Positions 34,001-42,715 of a stretch of 64,000 bases of DNA are shown here, in pieces. Source of the stretch: Halolamina sediminis (GTDB taxonomy: Archaea; Halobacteriota; Halobacteria; Halobacteriales; Haloferacaceae); the NCBI RefSeq assembly GCF_001282785.1, contig NZ_CVUA01000001.1, positions 2,604,001 through 2,668,000 of the forward strand, given 5' to 3'. The notes beneath the pieces were generated by a model. That model was not told where the DNA came from. It saw only the letters and a program-made list of their open reading frames with translations, and did no database searches. Each line of letters begins with the position of its first letter. The stretch's first letter is position 1. Made by a program: the position numbers and the translations under genes.

Positions 34001-34768
34001 ATGGACTCTCGACTACGTGCGATCGGCGTCGGCATCGGGCTCGGCGTCGCCGGGATCGGCGCCGCACTGGTGCTGGTCCTGTTCAGCGGGCTCCTCCTGA
34101 GCCTCGCCGGCGTCACGATGACCCCCGTCCTCAGCATCGTGCTCTCCCTCCTGCTGACACAGGGCGTCGCCTTCCTCGGCGTCGGGGCGCTCTACCTCCG
34201 GAAACGCGGGATCCCCGTCCGATCGATCGGGATCCGGCTCCCCTCGATCAAGGAGTTCGGAATCGTGATCGGCGCGCTCGTGCTAAGCTTCGTCTACCTG
34301 ATCGCGGTGAGCCAGCTGCTCGCATCGACCGGGACCGACGCCGCCGAGAACCAGATCGCCGACATGGCGATGGCGAACCCCGAGATCGTGCTCTACCTCC
34401 TCCCGGGGGCGTACCTGCTGATCGGCCCCGGCGAGGAGCTGCTGTTCCGCGGCGTCGTCCAGAACCGGATCCGCGAGGAGTTCTCGGCGGTGCCGGGCGT
34501 GATCGTCGCGAGCGCGATCTTCGCGGCGATCCACGTCGGCTCGCTGGTCGCGTCGAACCCCTCGGCGATACTGGTGACGATCGGCGTCCTCATGGGGCCG
34601 AGCCTGATCCTCGGCGCGATCTACGAGTACACCCGGAACCTCGTCGTCCCCATCCTCGTCCACGGCACGTACAACGCGATCATCTTCCTCTCGCTGTACC
34701 TCGTCGCGACCGGGATGGTCGAGGAGACGGGGAACGCCGCGGCGGCCGTCGTCGCCGCGCTGCCCTGA
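34001..34768 (+). CDS. CPBP-family intramembrane metalloprotease
   Basis: The 255-aa protein has about eight hydrophobic segments. The CPBP/Abi (CAAX protease) motif 1 is GPGEELLFRGVVQNRI (EExxxR type) at about 143-158. Motif 2 is AIHVGSLVA (FxxxH type) and motif 3 HGTYNAIIF (HxxxN/D). Members cleave membrane substrates or process prenylated and bacteriocin-like peptides. The substrate here is unknown. Spaced 39 bp from the Nudix gene and possibly co-transcribed. Confidence 0.93.
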   Translation: MDSRLRAIGVGIGLGVAGIGAALVLVLFSGLLLSLAGVTMTPVLSIVLSLLLTQGVAFLGVGALYLRKRGIPVRSIGIRLPSIKEFGIVIGALVLSFVYLIAVSQLLASTGTDAAENQIADMAMANPEIVLYLLPGAYLLIGPGEELLFRGVVQNRIREEFSAVPGVIVASAIFAAIHVGSLVASNPSAILVTIGVLMGPSLILGAIYEYTRNLVVPILVHGTYNAIIFLSLYLVATGMVEETGNAAAAVVAALP

Positions 34769-34807
34769 CAACACAACCCCTTACCGTTCCCCCGCGAAAA
34801 CCGATCC

Positions 34808-36292
34808 ATGCGCGACGCCTTCGAGATCCGGGCCAGCGACGGGCTGGCCCGCGTCGGCCGACTGACGGTGCCCCGGGCGGGCGTCACCGTCGAGACGCCG
34901 GCGCTGATGCCGGTCGTCAACCCCAACCTCCAGACGATCTCCCCCCGCCGGCTCCACGAGGAGTTCGGCGCTGAGATCCTGATCACCAACTCCTACATCA
35001 TCCGCACCACCGACGAACTCCGGGAGCGCGCCGAAAAAGAGGGCCTCCACGAGATGCTCGACTTCCCGGGTGCGATCGTCACCGACTCGGGCTCGTTCCA
35101 ACTCGCTGAGTACGGCGAGATCGACACCACCACCACCGAGATCCTCGAGTTCCAGCAGGAGATCGGGAGCGACATCGGGACGCCCGTCGACATCCCCACC
35201 CCGCCGGACGTTTCCCGCGAGCAGGCCGAGGAGGAACTGGCTGCGACCGAAGAAGCCCTCGCCGACGCCGAGGCCGTGGATACGGGTGAGATGCTGGTGA
35301 ACGCGCCCGTGCAGGGGTCGACGTACACCGACCTCCGCGAGCAGGCCGGCGCCCACGCCGCGAGCACCAATCTCGACGTGTTCCCCGTCGGCGCGGTCGT
35401 CCCCCTCCTGAACAGCTACCGCTACGACGACATGATCGACGTGACCGCCGCCGCCAAGCGGGGGCTGGGCGCCGACTGCCCGGTTCACCTGTTCGGCGCG
35501 GGCCACCCCATGATGTTCGCGCTGGCCGCCGCCGTGGGCTGTGACCTGTTCGACTCGGCGGCGTACGCGCTGTACGCCCGCGACGGCCGGTATCTCACCG
35601 TCAGCGGCACCGAACAGCTCGACGAACTCAGCTACCTCCCCTGCCCCTGCCCGATCTGTACCGAGCACGACCCCGACTCCCTGCGCGCACTCGACGAGCG
35701 CGAGCGGGAGAACGCGCTCGCCGAACACAACCTCCACGTCACGTTCGCGGAGATCCGCCGGGTCCGGCAGGCGATCCGGGAGGGGAGCCTCATGGAGCTG
35801 GTCGAACAGCGCGCCCGGGCCCACCCTGCGAGCGCCGACGGCTACAAGGCGCTGCTCGATCACGCCGAGCAGTTGGAGGCGAACGACCGCGTCTCGAAGG
35901 GGACGTTCTTCTACACCTCGCCGGAGAGCGCTCGCCGGCCCGAAGTACTCCGCCACCACGAACGTCTCGCCCGGCTGGAGACGCCCGAGAAGACGCTACT
36001 GACGGAGTTCGGCGAGCCCGCCGACCACGACCACGACGCCGTCTGGCGCGTCGAGCCACCGTTCGGTCCGTTCCCGCCGTCGCTGTCGGAGACGTACCCG
36101 CTGCACGCCGAGACGCCCGAACGGCTGGAACCGCCGGCGTACGTCGCCGCTGCCGACGGCGTCGCCGCACTCGCCGAGGCGAACCCCGAGACGACGTTTA
36201 CGCTGGGCCACGACGGCTGGCCGGACGAGGCGCTCGCGGCGCTGCCTGAGGAAGTCGTGACGGAGGACCTGTCGGAGTTGGGCGAGGACTAG
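34808..36292 (+). CDS. tgtA: Archaeosine tRNA-guanine transglycosylase, catalytic part
   Basis: The 494-aa enzyme exchanges guanine-15 of tRNA for preQ0 in archaeosine synthesis. Family features: [55 protein letters not shown] (nucleophile Asp region), [17 protein letters not shown] and the zinc site [10 protein letters not shown]. It ends without a PUA domain, as in the split haloarchaeal TgtA. The second (ArcS-type) protein is not in this window. Its stop codon overlaps the stop of the convergent PiT gene at CTAG (36289-36292). Confidence 0.94.
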   Translation: MRDAFEIRASDGLARVGRLTVPRAGVTVETPALMPVVNPNLQTISPRRLHEEFGAEILITNSYIIRTTDELRERAEKEGLHEMLDFPGAIVTDSGSFQLAEYGEIDTTTTEILEFQQEIGSDIGTPVDIPTPPDVSREQAEEELAATEEALADAEAVDTGEMLVNAPVQGSTYTDLREQAGAHAASTNLDVFPVGAVVPLLNSYRYDDMIDVTAAAKRGLGADCPVHLFGAGHPMMFALAAAVGCDLFDSAAYALYARDGRYLTVSGTEQLDELSYLPCPCPICTEHDPDSLRALDERERENALAEHNLHVTFAEIRRVRQAIREGSLMELVEQRARAHPASADGYKALLDHAEQLEANDRVSKGTFFYTSPESARRPEVLRHHERLARLETPEKTLLTEFGEPADHDHDAVWRVEPPFGPFPPSLSETYPLHAETPERLEPPAYVAAADGVAALAEANPETTFTLGHDGWPDEALAALPEEVVTEDLSELGED

Positions 36293-37467
36293 AGCGACTC
36301 GATCGCCGCCATCGCGCCGTAGCTCAGGAGCAGCGAGAGCGCGAGCGAACCCACCCACGCGAGCACCGTGAACAGCATCTTCTTCCGGCTCACCCCGGCG
36401 CCGCCGGCGGCGTACCCCGAGCCGACGATCGCGGAGACGATGATCTCGTTGAACGAGACGGGGATGCCGAAGGCGACGGCGGTCTGGGCGATCGCGAAAC
36501 TCGGGATCAGCGCGGCGATCGAGCGCCGCGGCCCGAGGCTGGAGTAGTCCTGTGCGAGCGCCTTGATCATCCGCGGCGCGCCGGTCCACGACCCCACGAG
36601 CAGCCCCACGCCGCCGCCGAGCAGGAGCGCGACGATCGGGATCGACTGGAACGTATCGAGCAGCGGTACCAGCGGGCCGATCGCCAGCCCGACCTGCGAG
36701 CCGCCGGCGGAGAACGCGACCAGCCCACCCAACACGAGCAGGAAGCGGCGCTGAGCCCCCTCCGCGTCCCGCCGCGTGTCGGCCGCGAGCGCGAGCGCGA
36801 CCAGCAGCGACAGCGCGACTGTGACGGCGCCGGTGGCCGCCGTGCCGCCGCCGAACACCCCGGCGATCTCGCCCGCGATCGAGCCGCTGCCGCCCGCCGG
36901 ACCCAGCAGCGCGAAACCAACGTTGACGACGATCGCGCCGACCAGCGCCGCGAGCGTCGGCACGAGCACGCGCTCGGGCACCCGTTCGGCGCGTAGCAGC
37001 CGTGCGGTGGCGTAGGCGATCCCGCCGCCGACGAAGGGGGTGAGCACCCACAGCGCCACGATTTCCCGGTACTTCGCCCACGCGGGGTCGCCACCCATCG
37101 CGAGCCCGACGCCGACGACCGCGCCGGTGACGGTGAACGCAGTCGCGATCGGGTAGCCCCGGAACACGCCCAGTGCGACCAGCGTGGCCGCGATCAACAG
37201 CGCCACCGTCGCCGCCAGCGCGGTCAGCGAGACGCCGCCGACGAGCTCGGAGCCGACCGCCTCCGTGACGCTCTGGCCCTGTAGCACCGCGCCGGCGAAG
37301 CCGAGCACGCCGACCACGAGGCCGGCGCGCATCACCGAGATGGCGTTGGCACCGACCGCGGGGGCAAAGGGCGTCGAGCCGGAGGAGCCGGCGCCGATGG
37401 CCCACGCCATGAACAGGCTCGCGAGCGCCGCCACGACAGCGGTTCCGATGGTGAGCGGGTCTACCAC
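36289..37467 (-). CDS. PiT-family phosphate permease (GTG start)
   Basis: The 392-aa inorganic phosphate transporter has about ten helices. PiT signatures appear twice: [19 protein letters not shown] near the N-terminus and [19 protein letters not shown] in the second half. Each follows a glycine/alanine helix ([15 protein letters not shown]). The GTG at 37467 gives the family N-terminus [14 protein letters not shown]. An ATG in the wrong reading further upstream is rejected. Uptake is probably proton- or sodium-coupled. It is 7 bp downstream of a 56-aa membrane protein and shares its transcript. Confidence 0.9.
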   Translation of the reverse strand: MVDPLTIGTAVVAALASLFMAWAIGAGSSGSTPFAPAVGANAISVMRAGLVVGVLGFAGAVLQGQSVTEAVGSELVGGVSLTALAATVALLIAATLVALGVFRGYPIATAFTVTGAVVGVGLAMGGDPAWAKYREIVALWVLTPFVGGGIAYATARLLRAERVPERVLVPTLAALVGAIVVNVGFALLGPAGGSGSIAGEIAGVFGGGTAATGAVTVALSLLVALALAADTRRDAEGAQRRFLLVLGGLVAFSAGGSQVGLAIGPLVPLLDTFQSIPIVALLLGGGVGLLVGSWTGAPRMIKALAQDYSSLGPRRSIAALIPSFAIAQTAVAFGIPVSFNEIIVSAIVGSGYAAGGAGVSRKKMLFTVLAWVGSLALSLLLSYGAMAAIESL

Positions 37468-37474
37468 GGCAGCC

Positions 37475-37645
37475 TCACCGTCCTTTCCCGCTGTCGAACC
37501 CCTCGCGGAGGCCGAGCACCGTCCGACGGACGAGCAGATACATGAAGAAGACGAACCCCAGCATTCCGGCCAGCACCACGGTAAACAGCGGGTTCGAGAC
37601 GAGGAAATCGAACGCCTCGCCCGCGATATTGGCTGGAGCGACCAT
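37475..37645 (-). CDS. 56-aa single-span membrane protein upstream of the PiT permease
   Basis: A short gene encodes MVAPANIAGEAFDFLVSNPL, then FTVVLAGMLGFVFFMYLLVR (one transmembrane helix) and RTVLGLREGFDSGKGR. It has a clear ATG and TGA and ends 7 bp before the GTG of the phosphate permease. The arrangement suggests a small accessory subunit of the transporter. It is not recognised from a characterised family. Confidence 0.8.
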   Translation of the reverse strand: MVAPANIAGEAFDFLVSNPLFTVVLAGMLGFVFFMYLLVRRTVLGLREGFDSGKGR

Positions 37646-37684
37646 ACCCGGCGTTCTCCCGGCGGTCGGTTAGGCGTTTCGGCG

Positions 37685-38701
37685 TCAGTCCTCCGCCGCC
37701 GTGGAGTCCCCGCCGCTCGACGCTGCCGCGCCGTCCTCCTCGTCGGGTTCGTCGTCGGCCGCCGCAGCAGCGGCGTCACCGGCGTCCTCAGCCGCCTCGT
37801 CCGCCTCGACGACGCCGGCGCCGCCCGGCCCCTCGGCGTCGACGGCCGTGGGATCCTGCACCCAGAGGTCGCCGAACAGGTCGTCCTGGTTCAGGCGCAC
37901 GTCGCCGCGGTTCGAGAGGAAGAGGAGAGCGAGATACGTCATCACCGGTCGGCCGCCCGCGTCGCGCACCTCCACGAACAGCACCTCGTCGCGGCCCCGT
38001 TCGTAGCGCTCGGCCAGCGCGCCGTCCACGTCGGCGATCACCTCGTCGATGTCCTCGGTGTGGGTGGTGCCGGTGACGTCGTCCTCGGTCGGCTCCTCGT
38101 CGCGCCGGAAGTCGTCGCCGGCGTGGTAGTCGAGCGTCTGCGGGCCGCGGTCGTAGCCGGCGGGGGACTCGCTTGTGTCGTAGCTCCGGGACTCCTTCCA
38201 CCAGCTCCCGCGCTCGGCGTCCCGGAGTTCCCGGACCAGTTCATCCAGCGTCTCGGGCGTCCCCCGGGTTGATTTCCGTTCGAGCCGGCGGTCCATCTCC
38301 GCCTCCAGCTGGTCGACCGGGTCGAACCCGTCGTCCTCGCCGGGCGGCGGCGCCTCAGCCCCCATGGCCCGCTCCCACGGCTCGGGTTCGGGCTCCTCAG
38401 GCTCGTCGTCGCCCAGCATCGCGTCGGACTTCATCCGCAGCAGCACCGACGCGTAGAACAGCGCGCGGCCCGAGGCACGGAGGTCGGCCTCGTCGAGTTC
38501 GGCGAGGAACGCGTCGGTGACCGCGACGATGTCGATGTCCCACGGGTCGATCTCGCCGTCCTCGGCCAGATTGACGAGCACCTCGACGGGCTCGACTTCC
38601 TCGTCGGCGTCGTCGGGGTCCCTCGTCACGAGGTCGTCGTCGACGCCCGGATCGCCGGTCTCGTGGTCCGCGATGTCGATCGAGAACTCCTCGTCGCTCA
38701 T
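37685..38701 (-). CDS. scpA: ScpA-like kleisin (segregation and condensation protein A)
   Basis: The 338-aa protein has the ScpA N-terminal pattern VEPVEVLVNLAEDGEIDPWD IDIVAVTDAFLAEL, here noted by EIDPWDIDIV, followed by RASGRALFYASVLLRMKSDA. This is the SMC-neck-binding part. An acidic linker follows. The C-terminal winged-helix region includes FVEVRDAGGRPVMTYLALLF LSNRGDV and ends in an Ala/Asp-rich tail. It bridges SMC heads in chromosome organisation. It lies 24 bp downstream of smc in the same operon. Confidence 0.93.
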   Translation of the reverse strand: MSDEEFSIDIADHETGDPGVDDDLVTRDPDDADEEVEPVEVLVNLAEDGEIDPWDIDIVAVTDAFLAELDEADLRASGRALFYASVLLRMKSDAMLGDDEPEEPEPEPWERAMGAEAPPPGEDDGFDPVDQLEAEMDRRLERKSTRGTPETLDELVRELRDAERGSWWKESRSYDTSESPAGYDRGPQTLDYHAGDDFRRDEEPTEDDVTGTTHTEDIDEVIADVDGALAERYERGRDEVLFVEVRDAGGRPVMTYLALLFLSNRGDVRLNQDDLFGDLWVQDPTAVDAEGPGGAGVVEADEAAEDAGDAAAAAADDEPDEEDGAAASSGGDSTAAED

Positions 38702-38725
38702 CGCCCCCTCCGTACCGGTTTCCCG

Positions 38726-41700
38726 CTAGTCGTCATCGGTCGCCACCTCCGCCTCGGGACCCTCCCCGCCGGCGAGGTCGATCCCCGTGACTGCGGAGAC
38801 GTTGTCCTCCTGCATCGTGACACCGATCGCGCGCTCGGAGCGGTCCAGCAGCGCCGAGCGGTGGCTGACGACGACGAACTGCGCGTCGCCCGCGAGGTCG
38901 TCGACCATCTCGCCGACGCGCTCGGCGTTGACCGCGTCGAGGAACGCGTCGATTTCGTCCAGCGCGTAGAACGGCGCGGGGTTGTGCCGCTGGATCGCGA
39001 AGATGAAGGCGAGCGCGGTCAGGGACTTCTCCCCGCCGCTCATCGCGTCCAGCCGCTGGACGGGCTTGTCCGCGGGCTGGGCCTTCATCGTCAGCCCCTC
39101 CTCGAACGGGTTCTCGGGATCTTCGAGCACGAGCTCGCCCGACCCGTCGGAGAGCCGGGAGAAGATGCGCTGGAACTGCTCGTCGATCGCCTCGAAGGCG
39201 TCCATGAACGTCTGTTTCTTCTGCTGTTCGAACCCCTCGATGCGATCCTCGATCCCGTCGCGCTCCTCGACTAGCACCTCGCGCTGCTCACGGAGCTCGT
39301 CGAGGTCCGACTCGACCTCGTCGTACTCGTCGATCGCGAGCATGTTCACCGGCTCCAGCTCTTCCATCGCCTCGCTCAGGCGCTCGATCTCCGCCTCGAC
39401 CTCGTCGTGGGGCGGGATCTCGTCGGCGTCGTACTCGCCGACCTGACTCTCGAGGTCGGAGATCTCCTCGCTCAGCGCGACCGCGCTGCGCTTGAGCGAG
39501 TCGAGCCGGTTCTCGACGCGGTCGACCTCGTCCTGTCGGTCGTTGCGCTCGCTGCGGGCCTCGCGCACGTCGGCTTTGAGCGCCTCGCGCTCCTCTTTGA
39601 GCTCGGCGAGCTGCTCTTCGAGTTCGGCGACCTTCTCGTGTTTCTCCTCGAGTACTTCCTCCTTCTCCTCGATCTCCGCCTCGAACTCCTCGATGTCGCT
39701 CTCCAGTTCGGCCTTCCGGTTCTGGGCCTCCTCGACGGTGTCGTGGAGGTCCTCGAGCGACTCCTCGGCGTACTCCTTCTCGCGTCGCTTGTCTCCCAGT
39801 TCGGCGTCGAGGTCGTCGCTGCGGTCCTCCAGCTCGTCGATCTCCTCGCGGATCTCCTCGGCCCGCGCGGAGAGCTCGGGGATCTTCGAGTCGGCCATCT
39901 CGGTCTCGATCTCCTCGATGGACGCCTCGGCGGCCACGATCCGCTCGTCGAGGTCCGCGATCTCCTCGTCGAGCTCGGTCATCTCCTCGTCGACTGCCTC
40001 CCGTTCCTCGCGGAGTTCGGCGAGCTCGTCCTCGATATCCTCGATCCGGGCCTCCGCCTCCGTCACGTCCTCCTCGGCGTCTTCCACGTCGGTCTCGATC
40101 TCGCGAACCTTCTCGGCCGCGGCGCTCTTGCGCTCGCGGGCGTCGGTGAGGTCGGCCTCCACCTCGTCGAGGTCGTCCTGGATCGACTGGCGCTCGTCTT
40201 CGAGGTCGTGGATCTGCTCGGCCAGCCGTTCGAGCCGGCCGCCGCCGGATTTCGAGAACGAGTAGCGCGAGCCGCCGCCGGAGCCGCCGGTCATGGCGCC
40301 GGATTTCTCGACGAGGTCGCCGTCGAGGGTGACCATCCGGAAGTCGCCCATGAAGTGGCGGGCGGTCTCCATGTCCTCGACGACCAGCGTCGAGCCGAGG
40401 ACGTAGGAGAAAATGCCCGAGTAGCGGTCGTCATAGTCCACCAGTTCGCGGGCGAAGCCGACGACGCCGGGGTCGTTCGGCTCCCGAGGGAGGCTGCGGT
40501 CGTCCATCTCCGTCATCGGGAGGAACGTCGCCCGGCCCGCGTTCCGCGACTTCAGGTAGTCGATGCAGTCCGAACCCACGCCGTCGTCGTCGACGACGAC
40601 GTTCGCGAGCCGGCCGCCGGCGGCGGTCTCACACGCCTCGGCGTACTCACGCGGGACCGACGCCAGTTCGCCCACGGGACCGTGGACACCGCGTTTCCCG
40701 GCGTTCTTGATCGCCGTGACGGCGCGGGGCCACGACGTGTCGCCGCTGTCGCTCGCTTTGGCTTCGAGTTCTGCGTACTCGTTGCGCAGCTCGCGGAGCT
40801 CCTCGTCCACCTCGGAGATGTCGCCGTTGAGCTCCTGCTTGCGCCCCTTGAGCTCCTCGACCATCGACGCCGCGGTGGATTCGTTCTTCTCGGCTTTGTC
40901 CAGCTCCGAGCGGAGGTTCGACACGCGTGCCCGGAGATCTGGCAGCGAGTCCCGGACCTCTTGGAGCTCGTCCTCGCGGTCGCTGACGCGGTTCGAGCGC
41001 CGCCGAGCCTCGTCGAGCAGGCGGTCCTTCTCGCGCTGTTTTCCGTTTTTCTCCTCGCGCAGCGCCTCCAGTGCCTCCTTCTCGCGTTCGAGTTCGGCTT
41101 TGAGTTCGTCGAACGCGGTGTCGACGTTCTCGATCTCCGTCTCGACCTCTTGGAGGTCGCTCTCCTTCGAGACGATGTCGCTTTTGACGTTCGCCTTCTC
41201 GACTTTCAGGTCGCGGATCTCGTCTTCCAGTTCCTCGATCTCCTCTTCCTTCCGGTCGATGTCGACGAACGCGCTGCGGCGCTCGGCTTCTGCCTCCTCG
41301 ATGCGCTCTCTGCTGGCCTCGATGCGGTCCTCCAGTCGGGCGATCTCGCCTTTGACCTCCTCGATCTCGCCTTTCACCCGGAGCTGTTCGTCCTCGCCGG
41401 TACGCTCGATCTCGGAATCGAGCTCGTCGAGTTCGGCCTCCAGCCGGCTCAGCTTCCCCTCGGCCTCGTCGAGTGCGGCCTGCTTCTCTTCGAGCTTCGT
41501 CTCCGCGGTCTCGATCTTCGCCTCGGTCCCTTCGAGATCCTCGCGCTTGTCCTCCAGTTCGGCCGCCCGGAGGTAGCCCTCGTACTCCTCGCGCTCCTCG
41601 CGGAGCTCCTGATACTCGAGGGCGGTCTCGCGCTCGTCGGCCAGTTGCTCCAACCGCGACTCCTTCTCCTCGATCCGGAGCTCGGCCTCGTCGATGCGCT

Positions 41701-42313
41701 CCTCGACGATCTCAAGCTCCTCGCGGGCGGAGGCTTTCTTCTCGTCGAACTCGGCGACGCCCGCGATCTCGTCGATGATCCCCCGACGCTGGTAGGGGGT
41801 CATGTTGATGATCTCGGTCACGTCGCCCTGCATCACGACGTTGTACCCCTCCGGGGTGATGCCGGCCTGTGCGAGCAGGTCCTGAATGTCCGAGAGGTTC
41901 GTCGATCGGCCGTTGAGGTAGTAGTAGGAGTAGTAGTTGTCCTCGGTCTCTTTCACCCGGCGCTTGACCGTGATCTCGTCCACGTCGCCGACGTTCTCGC
42001 TGCCGGCGGCGGCGGTCACCTGCGAGCGGCTGAGGGTGCCGTCGGAGTTGTCCAGCACGACCGTCACCGACGCCTCCCGCGGACCGTCGGTGTCGCTCCC
42101 CTCGCCGCCGGGGTTGTAGATCAGGTCGGTGAGCTTCTCCGCGCGGATCCCCCGCGTTCGCGCGAGCCCCAGCGCGAACAGCACCCCGTCGATGATGTTG
42201 GACTTTCCCGAGCCGTTCGGGCCGGTGATGACGGTGAAGTCCTCGTAAAACGGGATGTGGGTCTCGCGCCCGAAGCTCTTGAAGTCGTCCAGAACGAGTT
42301 CCTGAATGTGCAT
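38726..42313 (-). CDS. smc: Chromosome segregation protein SMC
   Basis: The 1195-aa full-length SMC has Walker A GPNGSGKSN (residues 31-39), coiled-coil arms, a hinge at about 500-680 (GVHGPVGELASV, GRATFLPMTEMD, AMTGGSGGGSRYSFSK) and a second coiled coil. The C-terminal head has the signature MSGGEKSLTALAFIFA and Walker B YALDEIDAFLDAVN. The HIQELVLDDFKSFGRET start is the family N-terminus. With ScpA it forms the condensin ring that compacts and separates chromosomes. It sits in the operon coiled-coil protein-smc-scpA, 6 bp after the upstream gene. A long antisense open frame (39407-42583) is a GC artefact. Confidence 0.97.
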   Translation of the reverse strand: MHIQELVLDDFKSFGRETHIPFYEDFTVITGPNGSGKSNIIDGVLFALGLARTRGIRAEKLTDLIYNPGGEGSDTDGPREASVTVVLDNSDGTLSRSQVTAAAGSENVGDVDEITVKRRVKETEDNYYSYYYLNGRSTNLSDIQDLLAQAGITPEGYNVVMQGDVTEIINMTPYQRRGIIDEIAGVAEFDEKKASAREELEIVEERIDEAELRIEEKESRLEQLADERETALEYQELREEREEYEGYLRAAELEDKREDLEGTEAKIETAETKLEEKQAALDEAEGKLSRLEAELDELDSEIERTGEDEQLRVKGEIEEVKGEIARLEDRIEASRERIEEAEAERRSAFVDIDRKEEEIEELEDEIRDLKVEKANVKSDIVSKESDLQEVETEIENVDTAFDELKAELEREKEALEALREEKNGKQREKDRLLDEARRRSNRVSDREDELQEVRDSLPDLRARVSNLRSELDKAEKNESTAASMVEELKGRKQELNGDISEVDEELRELRNEYAELEAKASDSGDTSWPRAVTAIKNAGKRGVHGPVGELASVPREYAEACETAAGGRLANVVVDDDGVGSDCIDYLKSRNAGRATFLPMTEMDDRSLPREPNDPGVVGFARELVDYDDRYSGIFSYVLGSTLVVEDMETARHFMGDFRMVTLDGDLVEKSGAMTGGSGGGSRYSFSKSGGGRLERLAEQIHDLEDERQSIQDDLDEVEADLTDARERKSAAAEKVREIETDVEDAEEDVTEAEARIEDIEDELAELREEREAVDEEMTELDEEIADLDERIVAAEASIEEIETEMADSKIPELSARAEEIREEIDELEDRSDDLDAELGDKRREKEYAEESLEDLHDTVEEAQNRKAELESDIEEFEAEIEEKEEVLEEKHEKVAELEEQLAELKEEREALKADVREARSERNDRQDEVDRVENRLDSLKRSAVALSEEISDLESQVGEYDADEIPPHDEVEAEIERLSEAMEELEPVNMLAIDEYDEVESDLDELREQREVLVEERDGIEDRIEGFEQQKKQTFMDAFEAIDEQFQRIFSRLSDGSGELVLEDPENPFEEGLTMKAQPADKPVQRLDAMSGGEKSLTALAFIFAIQRHNPAPFYALDEIDAFLDAVNAERVGEMVDDLAGDAQFVVVSHRSALLDRSERAIGVTMQEDNVSAVTGIDLAGGEGPEAEVATDDD

Positions 42314-42319
42314 ACGGCC

Positions 42320-42625
42320 TCAGGCGACGATGATGTCGTCGCCGTCGTCGTCGTCGGATTCCTCCTCCTCGGCGGCGGCCTCCTCGGCGCCGTCGTCCCC
42401 CTCGGCGACGAACTCGGCGTCGCGGCGCTCGGCGCCGCGAGCCTGCGCCTGCTGTTCGGCGGTCGTCTGCCCCTCCGGCTCGCTCTCGTCGGCTTCGAGG
42501 GCGTCGGTCGTCTCCTCGAGCTGCCGGACGCGCTCTTTGGTCTCCACGAGTTCCTCGGTCAGCCCGTCGACCGCTGCCTGTAGCTCCGCCACCTGCGACT
42601 CGAGATCCTCGCCTCGGTTGCTCAT
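42320..42625 (-). CDS. Short coiled-coil acidic protein upstream of smc
   Basis: The 101-aa protein has a leucine-zipper-like N-terminal helix (LESQVAELQAAVDGLTEELV, residues 8-45) and an acidic disordered tail ending DDGDDIIVA. It is the first gene of the smc-scpA operon, 6 bp before the smc ATG. Its TATA box (42655-42648 on the minus strand) is 26 bp upstream. Conserved placement next to smc in haloarchaea would suggest a condensin accessory, but function is unknown. Confidence 0.85.
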   Translation of the reverse strand: MSNRGEDLESQVAELQAAVDGLTEELVETKERVRQLEETTDALEADESEPEGQTTAEQQAQARGAERRDAEFVAEGDDGAEEAAAEEEESDDDDGDDIIVA

Positions 42626-42647
42626 GGGCGGATTACCGAGGCCACCT

Positions 42648-42655
42648 GTATAAAG
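42648..42655 (-). promoter_or_regulatory. TATA box of the coiled-coil/smc/scpA operon
   Basis: TTTATACA on the minus strand is centred about 26 bp upstream of the ATG at 42625. It gives a leaderless transcript for the three-gene operon. Confidence 0.65.
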
Positions 42656-42715
42656 CCACGGACGGGGATTCGCCGATCGATAAACCGCATATCGAGATAT
42701 CGAACTCCGGCCGAG

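Noticed and set aside
39407-42583. 1058-aa open frame antisense to smc
   Set aside because: It mirrors SMC in a GC-rich genome where stop codons are rare on the opposite strand; it has no domain, no promoter and a Leu/Val-rich shadow composition.
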